Counted from the stretch's first letter, positions 35,031-48,252 are shown. The stretch is 64,000 nt of DNA from Oegoconia quadripuncta (GCA_949316235.1 OX438754.1:8231501-8295500), one strand, 5' to 3'. Notes: generated from the letters alone by a model not told the origin. Numbers and translations are program-made.

Positions 35031-37403
35031 TACCAACCTTGTATACAATAATAAACAATATTAATGTTATATTTATGTACCTTGTAATGATGTGGCTTTT
35101 ATATTACTAATTTATCTTTCAAACGTATCGTGGAAATAATTTGTTTCTACAAGGTACCTATATACTCTGCTGCGCATAGGGGCATTTTCAGAGTCTGATC
35201 CAATTCCAGAAAATACAATTGGTTCTTAAATTATACGATGATTAATATTTTTGTCTCTCATACATAACTCATTTTGATATACATATGGGTATAATCTTGA
35301 ATACTGACAATTATGTGTTTATAGGCAGATATTTACTTATACCAAATCTCACGTTTTACGTTGAGTGATTTAATAAACTATTGTGGAGTGTATACTAAGT
35401 ATGTTATATATATATGTGTGTATAGGTAGAGCTCATAATATAATGTATTGATTCGTGCTAATAAAGACAGTATATTCGTAACCTTTGACCGGCTTTAATT
35501 GAGATCAACACCCAACCTCACATGGCGACTCAAGCTGTGTTTTGAATTCCGTTCGCCGTAAAAGGGAGTCTTTCTACTTAGAACTACTTTTCTTTGTAAC
35601 TGAACTATACAAAAATATATTCCATGCATGTTTCATAATACACTTTACCTAACCTACACACATGATACGTTACATTATGTATCTCATAAAGTGAGCGTCG
35701 CACCCTGCCCTCGCCATGGGAGGGGCACGAAATTGCAAAAAACGTCGGCACTCGGCACAACAAAGATAGGAAACGCAACCCGCCATTACAGAAAATTGGT
35801 GATGCGATCCCCAACCCATAACATGATTATAATGCAAAATTTAAAATTGCATTCTAAGCTGGCCACTAAATTGCTATTCCATTTTTAAAAAGGCAGTGTA
35901 TTAAAAAAATAAACTTTTTTTAAATCCGAAATATTGAACATGCCTAATGGCTTGGACGGAGTGTTAATAAAATTCGTTCAAGTACCTTCCTTCCAAGACT
36001 GTATTCTGAAGCAAAACAAGAAACAAATAATACGATCAAGTCAGCTAAATAGGTTTTTCTCCAGATGAGATTTTCAAAGCCAAACTGCCTTAATTTGCAT
36101 GTAATGTTCAAAGTAAATTAAGATCTAGGTGAAACAGCGTAAGGCTCTAAATGTAATGTTACGGAAGTTGGAAAATCCAAAGTTTGATTAAGGGCCTGTC
36201 GTATTGTTCATTAAACTTGGATTAAGTTTGCGCTGGATAGAACGAGCTGGCAGGCAGTTAGCGTCACGAAAAAACAACACGAGGGGTATAAAGTAACTTC
36301 GTGAAACTTTGTTTGTGATAAGAACGTCTTCATAGACGGACATTGATTTAAATTAAATGAGTAAGTAGCTACTTCATTATGAAATTTAATTTTTCTCACT
36401 ATTAAGTAAAAATTTGCACATTAAATACTGCTTTACAGAGATGCTAGCTACCAAAAGAAAGAAGACCTTCCAATGTTGTAGACGAATTAGAAATCCCTAG
36501 ACAGGCCCAAAACGACAAGGCTGATAAGAATTTGCATCGCTTTTCATATAGATTGATGATATGGAATTATAGAGCAAAACCTTATAGAACATTGCCTAAT
36601 ACTGAAAACAAGCAATGTGATAGTCATGCTACCGGGATTGAATATTTTTCTACGGAGTTTTAAATTAAAACAATACCGACTTCAGTAGTAGGTACTACTT
36701 GTTATTCTGAGAATGTATTCTGTTCCACAGACTGAATACAGAAATAAATACAAAAAAAAACAAATACTGTGGACAAAATATATTATCCGAAATACAGGAT
36801 GAAACCGACCTTCTAAAACCTGAACCAGTCTCAAAATGAAATGATACACGTCTATTTACGAGTATTGATCAAACAGCCATTGATCGGATGTTCCCACCTT
36901 TTGTACTGGGCCCGTTTGGAAGCCGCTGCCATGACTCGGCGAATCCATCCACAGATGACCGCGATCGGACCATTGTGATCATCTAATTCAATAAAATCAC
37001 CGGACATTTTTGTTTATTTGCCGCATGGACGAAGGAAAATCTTGAAGAGGACGTTAGTATTAAATTCTCGGGACTCACAAATTTTTTATTGTGAGAATTT
37101 GTAATTTAGTCTCATTAAATAGCAATAAAGGTACATATGTTAAGATTTGTGATTTAACGCTATATCACAGACAGTATTATAATCAGATAGAACATTCAAT
37201 AACGTGACAAATTTCGATAAAAAAAATAAGGTATATTTAGGCTTATATATGAGGAAACGTCTAGATATTGGTTATATTATTATTGTTATATTAGGAAATT
37301 TTTGAGGTTCATCGTTCGACAAAACTAATATTTAGTTTGATTACAAACAAACAACATTGATATTCAAGAAGAGCACGTAACTGCATGGTCAGCCGCGACG
37401 CCT
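35031..37403. other. Noncoding, nothing firm
   Basis: AT-rich, with a GC-richer patch at 36895-36975. Short ORFs have no recognised homology. Confidence 0.35.
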
Positions 37404-37405
37404 TA

Positions 37406-37663
37406 TACAGGGTGAATTTGAGTACGTGTAATTCCCATTAAATGGTGACGCCACTCTTGATTACGAACAACTTTTCCCAAGGATCCACAGATGAATTTGA
37501 TAAAAAAATTTCGATTACTCATACAATGTAAACCATTCTGAAACCACCTTTGGTATGGAAGTTCAACAATTTTCGGCTAAATTCGGCTATGGTTCCTAGT
37601 GTTCATAATCAGGAGTGTAGTCATCAATAAACAGGAATTACACGAATTAAATTACACCCTGTA
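37406..37663. mobile_element. TACAGGGTG-ended MITE, 258 bp
   Basis: Flanked by TA (37404-37405 and 37664-37665). The ends TACAGGGTGAATTTGAGTAC and TAAATTACACCCTGTA are inverse. The inner arms GACGCCACTCTTGATTACGA and TCATAATCAGGAGTGTAGTC are inverse too. A mariner-like tir signature with no coding. A larger relative lies in the Dfd intron (50172-50568). Confidence 0.8.
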
Positions 37664-38379
37664 TATTAAATAATACAAGATACTTTGAGTTTTACAAGAA
37701 CTTGCTGTTCACTAAGTCATTCACGGAGCAATGTAGGTATGCGCTTTTATAATAACGTTTCAATATAAATTTCGGATTATTTAGATTATAAGCACGCTTA
37801 GACTGCATGTACCTACCGCTCGGACATATACAGTCTAATTTGTATTTGTATTTATTTATTTATCTAAAATGTTACAAAGATATACTTACAGGTGTCACAA
37901 ACACTTATACAGGTTTATCCGAATACCGTACCTATGTCATCATCGGACACTCATGCATGACATAGTGACTTCTATTATAGCTCATAAACAGTTATCTATT
38001 AATTTTTCCCCCTACACACAACTAGGTATATCACATAGTAGTCTAGACGAATACAAAAAAAATAAAATAGGAATATATGGCGGCATTCGTTTGAGCCTGC
38101 ACAGTAAGCTACGCTTGTAACGAACACTTATTAGTAGATATAATAGTGTTGTGTAAGGAATCCCGATGAAAATTATCAATCAACTATCTGACACCAAACA
38201 CCGCCATTAACAATAAAAGTAATCCAGTTATAATGCGAGAGAGATACTTAGTACGATCTCGTGACGTTAAAATTATTCTATTCTTTTTTTTGTCGAATCA
38301 CAAATTAAAAAGAATATTTACTTAATTAAGTAAATAAGTTAGAAAACTCTTGAAAGACTATGATATAATCCAAATGTAC
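37664..38379. other. Noncoding, nothing supported
   Basis: AT-rich. An 83-codon ORF at 37869-38120 shows no known domain. Confidence 0.35.
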
Positions 38380-38640
38380 CAAACCACTATGTTAAAAGCT
38401 GACTTTATTTCTTCGAAACGATTTAACCGATTTTCATCAAATATCCCCTCGATTAGTCTTTAATGGAAAAAAATCCGAACTCAAATCTGATAACGCATTA
38501 CTGTGATACATCCGGACAAAGACTGGGCATACACATCCGTACAACACCGTCAAACACACAACACCAGTCATTTTTCGTCGGGGGTTAAAGAAGCAACCCC
38601 TGAGTTTCTTGCTCGTTCTTCTCTGGGGAGTCTTCCTTGT
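38380..38640 (+). repeat. LINE-associated dispersed repeat
   Basis: ACGATTTAACCGATTTTCAT... and GACAAAGACTGGGCATACAC resemble 39920-40130; the end TGAGTTTCTTGCTCGTTCTT is shared with the LINE 3' ends at 32335 and 40470 (inverse there). Confidence 0.45.
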
Positions 38641-39914
38641 GCATGAGCGCTAATCGTCATGACGATTTCAGATGAATAATTTTATTTGAATAAATTTATG
38701 ATAATTTTTTTTATATTGTATATACCTATATTTTTAATATTCGGTCAGCTATTACTATTACCTATTATGTCTGCGCGCTATTAGTAGCATAAAGAAAGTG
38801 CAAAAATACGTTTTTTTTTTTAATGTTAATGTTCTATGTACTATTTTCTATGTACAGTTGTATAGTGTTATCGTAATACACGCATCTGAGTATTATGCTC
38901 GTTCATAATTGGAGTTCATAACAGATAATTTTTGATTAAATGATTTTGTAAGATGTAATGTATGTGAGCCTAAATAAATAAATAAATGTTATATGACGCT
39001 TTATCCAACAGTGCGATTGTCAACTCTATGATTGGCTGCCTACGTCGGCTCCCTTGACGGCTGATCTTACTTATAGTATTAGGAGCTTACAACGTATGAT
39101 ATTCCGTGGACCATGACTAGTAAGTATGTTTTGTTTTTATACCTTAGTGAATTAGTTAGGTACTTGATTACGGATCGTTGTAGTTGTCACAGATTATTTG
39201 AGATTAAAATGTTTATTATTATCATTTTGTCACACATTGTTGCCTACCTTTAAATGAGACGTTGTTTTAGTATTGTGAAGTATAATTGATCGGACTCTTT
39301 TGATCACATATTTATTAGAGTAGTTTCTCAATTTGAGCCTGTATTCTTGTTATACCTATTATGATCATGATGTTTTATGATAGCTTGGTAGAAATTTATC
39401 GCAATTTAACTAAAGCAAACAATATTAATGACACTTAAAGGAGGACAAACTAATTATATATTTGTAAGAAATAGTTGGTAACCTATATCCATCTATTTTC
39501 CCACTACTTATAATGTAAACGATGTATACAAATATTTTTCTCCAGTTTTCATATAACTTTTACATAACATACAAATCTACATTATTTTCATGTTGGTACA
39601 ATACTTTTCCATGTTGCAGCTGATTTTTTTGTAATTTCTTTGCTGCTCTCATAATCACTGTTCATATTCAAGGGTACTCTCACAAAGTATCCAGATGGAC
39701 TAAAATTCCAGCCAGTGTAGTGGATAATATCCAAAAAGGAAACGTGTACCAGATAATAATTAATATTTTGAAAATAAACAAATGTTTACTGTCTTGTATT
39801 ATGAGATTAATTTTCCACAGTCACAGTAGTAAATACACGAGATATAACAAACAATTTATTTTTTTTTAAATATTTTAGGAACTAAACATAATAATATAAT
39901 TCCGACAGTACAGA

Positions 39915-40135
39915 GCAACTGTGTTAACAGTTATATATCTCCAAAACAGCTGAACCGATTTTCGTCAAACATTTTCCCATAAACCTTTGCCCGTTAGACA
40001 TGAATCTAAAATATGTAAAAACAGCACTCAAATTTGACCCATCACTGAGATACATGCGGACAAAGACAGACACACATCGCCATCAAACATATACGAATAA
40101 CGCCCATATTTGTTCGCCGCGGATTTAATAAAGTG
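39915..40135 (+). repeat. Dispersed repeat related to 38380-38600
   Basis: AGCTGAACCGATTTTCGTCA and GCGGACAAAGACAGACACAC are a common lepidopteran repeat phrase pair. Confidence 0.45.
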
Positions 40136-40339
40136 AAATTTATATTGATTTTATTCCAGGAGATATCGCTTATTTTGGATTTGCTTGCTAGCAAGGACAT
40201 TACAATTAGACTTTATAACGACTAAAGTTACTAATGATAGGCTAGAAAATAATAATTATATAAAAACGGTCGAATAAATTCTTCGAATTCATGGTTACTT
40301 ACTTTTCCAGTGAAGTTTTAAAGATAATCTAGTGTTAGT

Positions 40340-40810
40340 TCAAAAATCAAAATCATCAAAATCAAAAAATGCTTTATTTTGTAGGTACACAGGGTACACT
40401 TAAAATAATCAGATTTTACATTTTTTAAGCTACTGCTTGTTCAAAAGCCACTTTTCTCCTGAGAAGAACAAGCAAGAAACTCGAGAGGTTGCTCTTTTTT
40501 AAAAAAGGTTTTTATGTTACAAAATTATGAATTATTATTTATATTATAATATTTCATTATTAATTGTGAAATAGCCTGGTTACGCGAACGGGCTGTTCAT
40601 GTCCATGAATGTTTATCATCTAAATAATCTGATATTTTATAATATGCTTAATAAGTTCTTATGTCTAAGTGATCATATTACTCTCCTGACGATAAATGAA
40701 AAGCTTACTAACCCTAGCGTACCTATGTATCTCAGGTCTAGAAATTGTTTTCAGTTTCGTCATATTTCATACGTACCGTTTGCAGTGACAGCTTACCTGT
40801 TGTAAACTTG
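40340..40810 (-). repeat. LINE 3' end with (TTTTGA)n tail
   Basis: Begins with AAATCATCAAAATCAAAAAA (the inverse simple-repeat tail), then the inverse of GAGTTTCTTGCTTGTTCTTC, then a decayed C-terminal coding region to about 40810. Same family as 32330-32790. Confidence 0.55.
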
Positions 40811-42285
40811 TAACAACATCATTCAAGCTTGGGATGGGACTTAGTGTACAAAGAAATATACCAAGATATTTGTAATTTAAATTCAAGTGGTTAAATTCCG
40901 GGCTCATTTTGGTTCGTATTCGTGTTCTGCTCTACAATAGAAAATGTAGTGGAAACAAATTCTTCGGTTGTTATTTCTGAAATTTTATGTCGCATAAGTG
41001 TACATTTTATAAAATCTTTATTGAAAGATGACTGACACAATATAAATTACCGCTGTCATTATATACATGTTCAGAGCAAAAACTATTAATTTATACCTTA
41101 TTATCTCACTTGACGTCCATTTCAATAATGAATGTTTTAAGTAATAAAGATAATAGGAATTGCATATTAAATATTTAAAACGCCGTGTCGTTATGAACAG
41201 AGACCATGTCCATGTTGTATTATTATTAAACAGCTTCTTAATCTCTTCTACGTAATAAAGCCCACTATTATGTTCTTTCTCTTCCTCACAAATATAAACG
41301 GTCATGTAACAAAATGGGAACACTATATTATTCCTTTTGTTGCTACAAATGCCGCTGGATAGTTCTGTTTCTTTCGCACTTATGATGTTGTTTACGGGTG
41401 GAAGGGGGAACATCATTGTTGCGGTTTGATGCTTTTCAGAGTAGCTACACAGCAAAATGTGTTTTGTAACTACGTTGGTAGAGTTAGTTTAGGAATGGTG
41501 AGATTAGTATAAGACTGCAGAAGAACAGCTCCGCCTTAAAAATGGAAGGTGGTATGTAAAAATTGATGAACATGTATAGGAGTCCTTAAAGTGACAGAGT
41601 GCGCTGGCGTGTCGGGCAGTGTATGTTGTCTCAAAATGTCGCTGCTAGAGAGCGCGCCTTCACCATTGTTTATTATCAAAAAGTGATAAATCAAATGACT
41701 CTGCAATAACATTCTAATAAAAACTTTGCAGTATCTAATACTGTGTACTATTTGAAACTTTCAAGTTATGTGACAGTGGCGTCTGTAAGTTTTAGTGGAC
41801 CTCAAATCTATAAGGTAGCAAGAAATTGTGAAACTGAAGACTAAAGTGATAACCGAGGATAAATAGTAAACAATGTGACAAGTGGTGGCTATGTGATTTA
41901 AAAGAATTGTCATGTTAATGAGGACTTTATGGCAACTATGTTATCTGATACCTACCTATAACAATGGGAAATAACATCTAATTCTGAAGACGATTTTTAC
42001 ATAGGAAGTCGTAAGTTAATCATAGATTCGACTCTATTTGCCCAGTATGAATGCACTAACAGAAATATAGAATACTCGTAGGCATCATTAACAATCTTTG
42101 TACTACACTGATAACGACGAAAATTTAAAGCGAAACATTAAAAACAATAAGATCTTTATACATTATAGATCTACCATCACTTCTGTACAGCTGTTTCCAT
42201 ATAGTTTCATTCATTGCATGAACAGTATAAATGGACTCGAGGACAGTTATGCAAATGTTTAATTCTAAATACTCGTGATTTTTAA
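40811..42285. other. Region 5' of Dfd; probable promoter and leader, start not located
   Basis: Contains an antisense 145-codon ORF (41018-41455) with no recognised domain. A GC/CpG-richer patch at 41590-41670 (GTGCGCTGGCGTGTCGGGCA) could be the Dfd core promoter. I found no convincing TATA/initiator/DPE combination, so the transcription start remains undetermined. Confidence 0.3.
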
Positions 42286-42324
42286 ATGGCGGCCATATTA
42301 ACAGGCGTGTTAAGCGAGAAGTGA
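42286..42324 (+). CDS. Upstream ORF 1 in the Dfd leader
   Basis: A 12-codon ORF (MAAILTGVLSEK) whose TGA at 42322-42324 shares its final A with the next ATG. The initiation context is weak (T at -3, G at +4). It lies 25-63 bases before the Dfd start and is probably in the mRNA leader, although the transcription start is not known from sequence. Its likely role is to modulate initiation, not to make a useful peptide. Confidence 0.35.
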   Translation: MAAILTGVLSEK

Positions 42325-42590
42325 TGCGCCGACTCGACCACGCCCACCATGAGCTCCTTCCTCATGAACGGTGGTTACCAGCCGCAGCCAGATCCCAAAT
42401 TCCCGCCTTCCGAAGAATACAGTCAGGCAGATTACATACCACCTGGGGAATACTACCAGCACCAACATCTCCAGTATGGGTATCAACACCAGTATGCCCC
42501 AGTTCAGATTGGCACAGGTTATGGATATGGAGGATACTATCATCCAATACCACAGCATCCGCCGGTTGCTCCTCCACCCCGGCCTCCTGA
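42324..42590 (+). CDS. Upstream ORF 2 overlapping the Dfd start out of frame
   Basis: The ATG begins at the last base of the preceding uORF stop (TGATG overlap) and reads 88 codons in the +1 frame across the Dfd initiation codon, ending at 42590. The context is moderate (G at -3). A ribosome starting here would bypass the Dfd ATG 25 bases downstream, so this ORF would be repressive unless it is leaky. The encoded protein resembles nothing I recognise. It may be only a by-product of the GC-rich coding frame of Dfd. Confidence 0.3.
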   Translation: MRRLDHAHHELLPHERWLPAAARSQIPAFRRIQSGRLHTTWGILPAPTSPVWVSTPVCPSSDWHRLWIWRILSSNTTASAGCSSTPAS

Positions 42591-42883
42591 GCCCTCACAT
42601 CCTTCAGACGCAGACCATGGATACGTTCCACCTCATAGTGGAGATGTCCCTCCCGGTCTTGCAGAACTTGGTTTAAGACTAGAAAGGCACATTGAAGAGG
42701 CTGCGCCGGCGGGAAGGAAGCTACATGCTTTGGGACGGGAAGGGTCACCTGCTTCTGAATTGGATGAAGATAGATTACTTCTAGATAGTCCACCAGTTGA
42801 AGATGATGATTCTTCGATTTGTTCAGATAATACGGACAGGGTTATTTATCCGTGGATGAAGAAAATACATGTCGCTGGCGCGT
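42349..42883 (+). CDS. Dfd: Deformed, coding exon 1 (N-terminus and hexapeptide)
   Basis: First coding exon of the Hox4-class transcription factor Deformed, a nuclear DNA-binding selector of mandibular and maxillary identity. It encodes residues 1-178 plus the first base of codon 179. Seen: the N-terminal SSFLMNGGYQ box typical of Hox4 proteins; a Tyr/His/Gln-rich stretch (about residues 33-70); a Pro-rich stretch (64-85); an acidic segment (138-164); and the hexapeptide YPWMKKIHVAG at residues 167-177, which contacts the Exd/Pbx cofactor. The ATG was chosen because it opens the conserved box and has a strong context (CCCACC before ATG). The exon ends at a consensus donor (T/GTAAGT, GT at 42884). 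Reading past the donor adds only a short non-conserved tail, which supports splicing. Two upstream ATGs lie just before the start. Exons 1 and 2 together encode 395 residues. Untranslated upstream exons cannot be excluded. Confidence 0.97.
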
Positions 42884-44589
42884 GTAAGTATCAGGTTCTA
42901 TTTGTTTACTCATTTTTCCTTTCAGAAGGTTATGGTAAATAATTTAATAATATCGGTATAATTTTATATACTAGATGGAAACATCCAGGAGTGGATTACG
43001 AAAATCCAAGAAGCAATTAATTATTGTTAAACAACATTCTGTGGACTCAAGTTCAGCTGCAAGTTAGTACTTAAAATTCAAGTACTGACCCGTTGTGCAT
43101 AAAAAATGAATTGAAAATCTTTTGGGAGCTTATGTAGATCTAACAAAATCGACAACAATAAAAAATAAACTATTTTTTTAACCGAAAGAGAAAACTGGTA
43201 AAGCTGAATCTGTCTTATAGATAATCCCACGAAAAGTAAAACCTGCCAGAAAGAATGGTCTAGGGAACAGCTGATCCTGGTAAATATTCTCTACTTAAGT
43301 ATTCAGATAAATATAAAAGAAATTCAGTCGTAGCTATATCCTATAGTCGGGGTTAAACATGTGCTATTAAACAACACATTTCTATTGTGACCGGGGTTTG
43401 TAAATCATTGACTTCTACCATACTTCATCCCCACAACAAAATATGGCATCAAAAACATGATAACCCACAAGATGAATTGCGTTTTAAATAAACCTTAATG
43501 TTTCCTTACCACCCGAAATGCATCAAAGATTAATATGATAACATTAATTCATGTTTGACGCATAATTCCTCCATTGTACTCCAAAAATATTTAAGTGCAA
43601 AATAACTTTTTAAGAGCCCTTCAATGTTCGCGGCATGTAAGTTGAAAGAATTAACAAATGCACTCTAATCAATAACACTCACAATGTTTACGGATTCTCG
43701 AGATCCTTTAGGCGTGTGTCTTTCTTTTGATCTGTTTTGACATTTTACTAATGCGATGTCGTTAAAGAGGTCCCGTAAAGACGCCAGGTTTTGTTGCCTA
43801 ACAATGGAATCCAATACTCATGTTAATGAGTGTCATTTATTTTTATAGCTTATAAATAGGAATTTGTGGTTAGAAATTTGCTTTAAAGATTATCGAATTC
43901 TAGTTTTGTTGTGTATATTATAATTCCTCTTGTTTCTTTACAACTTTTCTTTCGTTGTGAGTTTACTCAATTGTTGACTCAATATTTTTTTACCACTGAT
44001 GAAGTGGAGAAATTACAATGTAAAATCTTGGAAGCCTATTAAGAAAGAATAAAGGTATGAATATTTTTAAACCTTTAAATAAAGTCTTATGTTTAAAGAA
44101 CAAAAAAGGCACTAAGTAATCAAAGTTTTTATTGCTGTGTATAAAATATATTGTACAGTTTAAAATTTGTTAGTAACATTATAAATTTATGACCAATACA
44201 AAGTTCCATTCAAATCTAATTTACGTAGGTATTCTGTTACATTCATTCAGTCATCCATCCATCAAGTACTGGACAGAGAGATTATTTTCTGGTACCATAT
44301 TACTAAATATACTGGTATCACTTTCTTCTTCAATTTAAGAGCTATGCTCTTATCGGTGGAGTAAAGACCAATATTTAGTGCTTCAATATTATCGTATCTA
44401 TCATTTATAATACAATACTATTTATATGTGTGCGAGTATAAGTCACTTCATGACTAAACAATTCGTCGCACGTCAGTGAACTTTTATCATTATATTGTAA
44501 TACAAGATCCTTTAGGTGACGATACACTGAGGCATTCGCATCCATTCTTATCTTAAAATTAAAATTAACCGGTTCTTTTGATTGATCGC

Positions 44590-44950
44590 CACAGAAATTG
44601 CTAGTATCATATTCGCGCCAAAGCTTTATTCCGATTTTAAAATTACACGAGTACTTGAGCTCTCCTTATCGACACCTGTCATTGGAGGAACATTTTTCAC
44701 TGGTGCACAATAGTGGGACAAAGAGACTTGGAGATCCATCGTAAGTTCGACGTAATGAGGCGGGACCACCAGGCGGGCTCGATAGCGCATGCGTCGCGAG
44801 ATCGACTCAAGATTAACAGATCTGTTATGAGACCACACGTTCGTCGCAGGTAGCCCGTAATTCAATTCAGATTGTCATCGTCCTGATGACGTGATATCGG
44901 AGCTAACGAAGCGAAGATCGAACATGTCGCCCAACCGGTAGCAGTGTAAC
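44590..44950. promoter_or_regulatory. Intronic unique GC-rich island (candidate Dfd enhancer)
   Basis: CpG-rich and unique, with the palindrome GCGCATGCG and CGTCGCGAGATCGACTCAAG near 44786-44815. It lies 1.7 kb into the Dfd intron and has no coding potential beyond a short shadow ORF. Inference from composition. Confidence 0.3.
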
Positions 44951-45354
44951 GGGTTCTGGTTTTACGATATGGTTAATGAAATGATGGTCCGAGTCTCTCA
45001 TTTAGATTATTATTATTATTTAAATTACTTAAAAGTTGAATAAGATCATCAGTAGGCTCCATTATGATAAAATTCTTAATACTATTATACGAAGAATTGT
45101 TATTGGACATAATGTGCTATAAACATCATGAACTTAATATTATTATTATTAGGTACGTATTTACCTAATATATAATTTATATATTAAAATTTGTGTCATA
45201 TGAAAGGTTAATTAATTTGTACTCCGTCTTCTAAAATGCGACAGAAAAAATAAAAGAGACTATCATATTTGTGGGACTTTAAAGCTATTTCATTGTCCTC
45301 TCCGATACTTTTACAGGCCAATAGTTTTAAAACATGTATAATTATAATGTCATT

Positions 45355-45430
45355 ATCATAATCCGGCACAGAACGTTAATTGCTGAAAATAGACCTCCTC
45401 CATAGAATTCCAGAGTGACCGGTTGGAATT
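45355..45430 (-). repeat. RTE 3' tail, diverged
   Basis: GACCTCCTCCATAGAATTCC and AGAGTGACCGGTTGG, the inverse RTE end with mutations. Confidence 0.5.
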
Positions 45431-46211
45431 ATACATATACCTAGATGTCATTTGGTACTCTTACATTCTTAAAGGATCTCCTCGATTTTTTGTAGATATG
45501 CTTCAAAATCAGGACAGATTTCTATATCTCTGTACCAGATTTCATCGCAATCATTCGTGATAGCATGATTGAGGAACAATTTGTAACAAAACACCCAAAC
45601 CTTTGATTTAAAAATTTTAATATGATCTCACGAATGTCATCCATGTTTTCTCTAATTATATTTTGTACCAAGTAATTTTTGCTTGGTCAGCACTCATAAA
45701 ACTTTTGGAAATTCAACTATGTATATCTTTGCTTTGTTCTCCAAGATTATGAGAAACTTTGACTTCGTTGAAGTCGGTTCATTATTTTAATGTGGTACGT
45801 TTAGGCGATGAATTCAAATTTTAACAGCTTTTCAATCATCGGCGCAAAAAGAGGGATGTTATAAGTTTGAAGCCTATATATGGTTGTGTGTCAGTGTGTC
45901 TGTCTGTGGCATTGTAGCGCCAAAAAACGGTTTTTAATTTTCGTAAGTTCGTGGTTTCGTGGCTCGAAATCGATTAAGCCGCTTTCAAGATATTTCTTGT
46001 ATAACATAATTGACTTGTAATATCTGGATGATATAATCTTTCATTGGTACACTCTCGGGGGTTTTCAAAATTATCAATTTATCGTCATTACTTTTTGTAT
46101 TTAAAAACATTTTATTTAAGGTAATTCTGCGCAAATAAAATATTACTCTTCATGTTATTCTTAAACAATGTTTAAATTAATGATTTTGATTAAAAATTTA
46201 TGTCCCTTTAC

Positions 46212-46440
46212 GTGGTAAAACACAAAATATCTAGTCATCATATCAGCCACAGGACTTCCACTGCTGAACATAGGCCTCCCCCATAGAATTCCAGAGTGAC
46301 CGCTTGGAAGCGGCCTGCATCCAGCGACTTCCCGCGACCTTTATTAGGTCGTCTGTCCACCTTCTGAGTGGACGTACTACGTTGTGCTTGCCGGTGCGTG
46401 CCCTTCTGCCACTTCAACTTGCTATCTAATATATTATTAT
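46212..46440 (-). repeat. RTE 3' tail, longest inverse copy
   Basis: CATATCAGCCACAGGACTTC, CATAGGCCTCCCCCATAGAA, GGAAGCGGCCTGCATCCAGC and GTCTGTCCACCTTCTGAGTG are consecutive phrases of the terminal coding region and tail. The minus-strand reading gives the GRP/W..D motifs of the RTE C-terminus. Confidence 0.7.
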
Positions 46441-46762
46441 AAGGTATTTAAAACGTTCGGCCAGTTTATTCCGAAGATTAAATTTTCGATCGGCGAGACA
46501 TCTGTGTTAATCAATATTAAAGGTTGTTTTAGGAAACGAGAGTAATGTGTTACTTGCGCACACTTCATTATATTATTCAATAGTTAGGTATCAGGTAAAA
46601 ACTGATCAATAATATTGAATATCACGTCACAGTTAAGGATTCTTTTAGGATCATAGTTACAACTTTAAAGCTACTCTCGACTTTACGCATTACAAAAGAA
46701 ATCATCAAAACAGGTCAAGTAATTTTTGGGAAGATCACGCATAGGTAGGTATAGCTACTATA

Positions 46763-46850
46763 CCGGATGAGTTTTTTTACCGTAAGGAAAAAAATATGGC
46801 ATATTAGGTAAGTGAAATAGAAGTTATTGGCAAAGGTAGTTTTTTTTTTC
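46763..46850 (+). repeat. 86-bp dispersed repeat, copy 3
   Basis: CCGGATGAGTTTTTTTACCG through GGCATATTAGGTAAGTGAAA to GGTAGTTTTTTTTTC. Preceded by TA. Confidence 0.65.
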
Positions 46851-47164
46851 ATAACCATCATCGACTTAAAGATCATCTAGATAGATATGCGCCTAGCGGG
46901 ATTCCTAGGGTTCCTATCATGCGAATTTTAATTGATACTCATATTTTCTCCAAACTTTTTTAATTTATTTAATTAATTATGAAATTATCTCCAATACGCA
47001 ACATGCGCGACCGTGAAATACCACAGCGGTTTATAATATTTTATGGTTTTGAAGAAGAAAAAAATTAAACTCCCTAATATGCCAATACCTTCTATCATGC
47101 AGTACTTACGTGCATACAACACTCATACAGGGAACCCTTTAAAAATAATACGTTTTATTTGAAC

Positions 47165-47380
47165 ATGAATAGGCTTCCAAAGGTCCCCAGACCCGGATCA
47201 ATGCGGCGAACTCTGTCCGACCACTAAAATCTCGGAGCCACCGACCGCACATACCAACCTCGCCCAAACCGCGGAGATTCTCAAAGAAATTCCTGGACGG
47301 ACCCAATAATTTGTTTCTATCCCTTTCCGACTAAGGCGGCGTCAGGTCGAGTCGTGTGAAGTTATATAAAGCCACATATA
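47165..47380. promoter_or_regulatory. Intronic GC-rich unique block
   Basis: GGTCCCCAGACCCGGATCAA through ACTAAGGCGGCGTCAGGTCG. No repeats or frame recognised. Candidate enhancer by composition. Confidence 0.25.
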
Positions 47381-48252
47381 GGACACTACACATCTATACT
47401 AGATATATGTATCACATACTCGTTGGCATTTATCTACATTGAATCCTGAAATTCAAGAATCTGACCATTCTTTAGCCACCGTAATTGATATTTGAGAATA
47501 CAATGGTTTCCGGCATATAATAAGAATAGAACCAACACACCAACAAGGCGAATATAAAGGACTTTACCCAAAGAAACATCTAATTATAGACCTGAAAGTT
47601 TTAACGGTCACGTGTGTTGTATATATACTTATTTCAAAAGACAAACCGTGGATGTTGTTTAGTATTTGGTACACTCAAACAATTATGTTTAGGATATCTT
47701 TGACCGCTTCATTTGGATGTTATATTTATGTAAAAATAAAGTAATTTTATAATTGATACTAACTTAGTCAAAGTATTTTGCTATGACGATTTACGTAGGT
47801 ACCCGAGGGGTAAATACCAGGGTATTGCAAATCGTAAACGTAAAACCACTGGTTGAAGACCTGAGCCATTGCGTTGTTGCCCGTATTCCCCCTTTCTACC
47901 CGATTGTGTCAGTAGGAGGTTAATGCATATCGTTAGGTAGGTAATTAAATTCGTCTTCTTTCACATTGTTCATATGTACTTACATATTTGCACCCGAAAA
48001 CAAGTTCTCTTTGTCCTCGAATACGACACTTTTCATTATTTAAATCTACCCCAAAAGAATGCTCTAGATTCTAGTCAAAGTTTTTGGATGGCCGGGATTT
48101 CGTTTTTTTTTGAAGTCTAATCTCTTAATCTGTCCAATTCGGGAAACGTCTGGTTACGTATGATTGTCTTTCTGCCTCAGACGAAAAGTATCAAGTACAA
48201 TAACTCGTAATACCTATTTTGGCAAATACCTAGCCATAACTATACCTAAGTG

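Noticed and set aside
41018..41455. 145-codon antisense ORF upstream of Dfd
   Set aside because: AT-driven composition rich in Ile, Tyr and Leu, no recognisable domain, no partner exons or promoter. Treated as chance, although it is the longest ORF outside Dfd and the elements.
42362..42793. 143-codon antisense and other long ORFs over Dfd exon 1
   Set aside because: Shadows of the GC-richer Dfd coding frame with no homology of their own.
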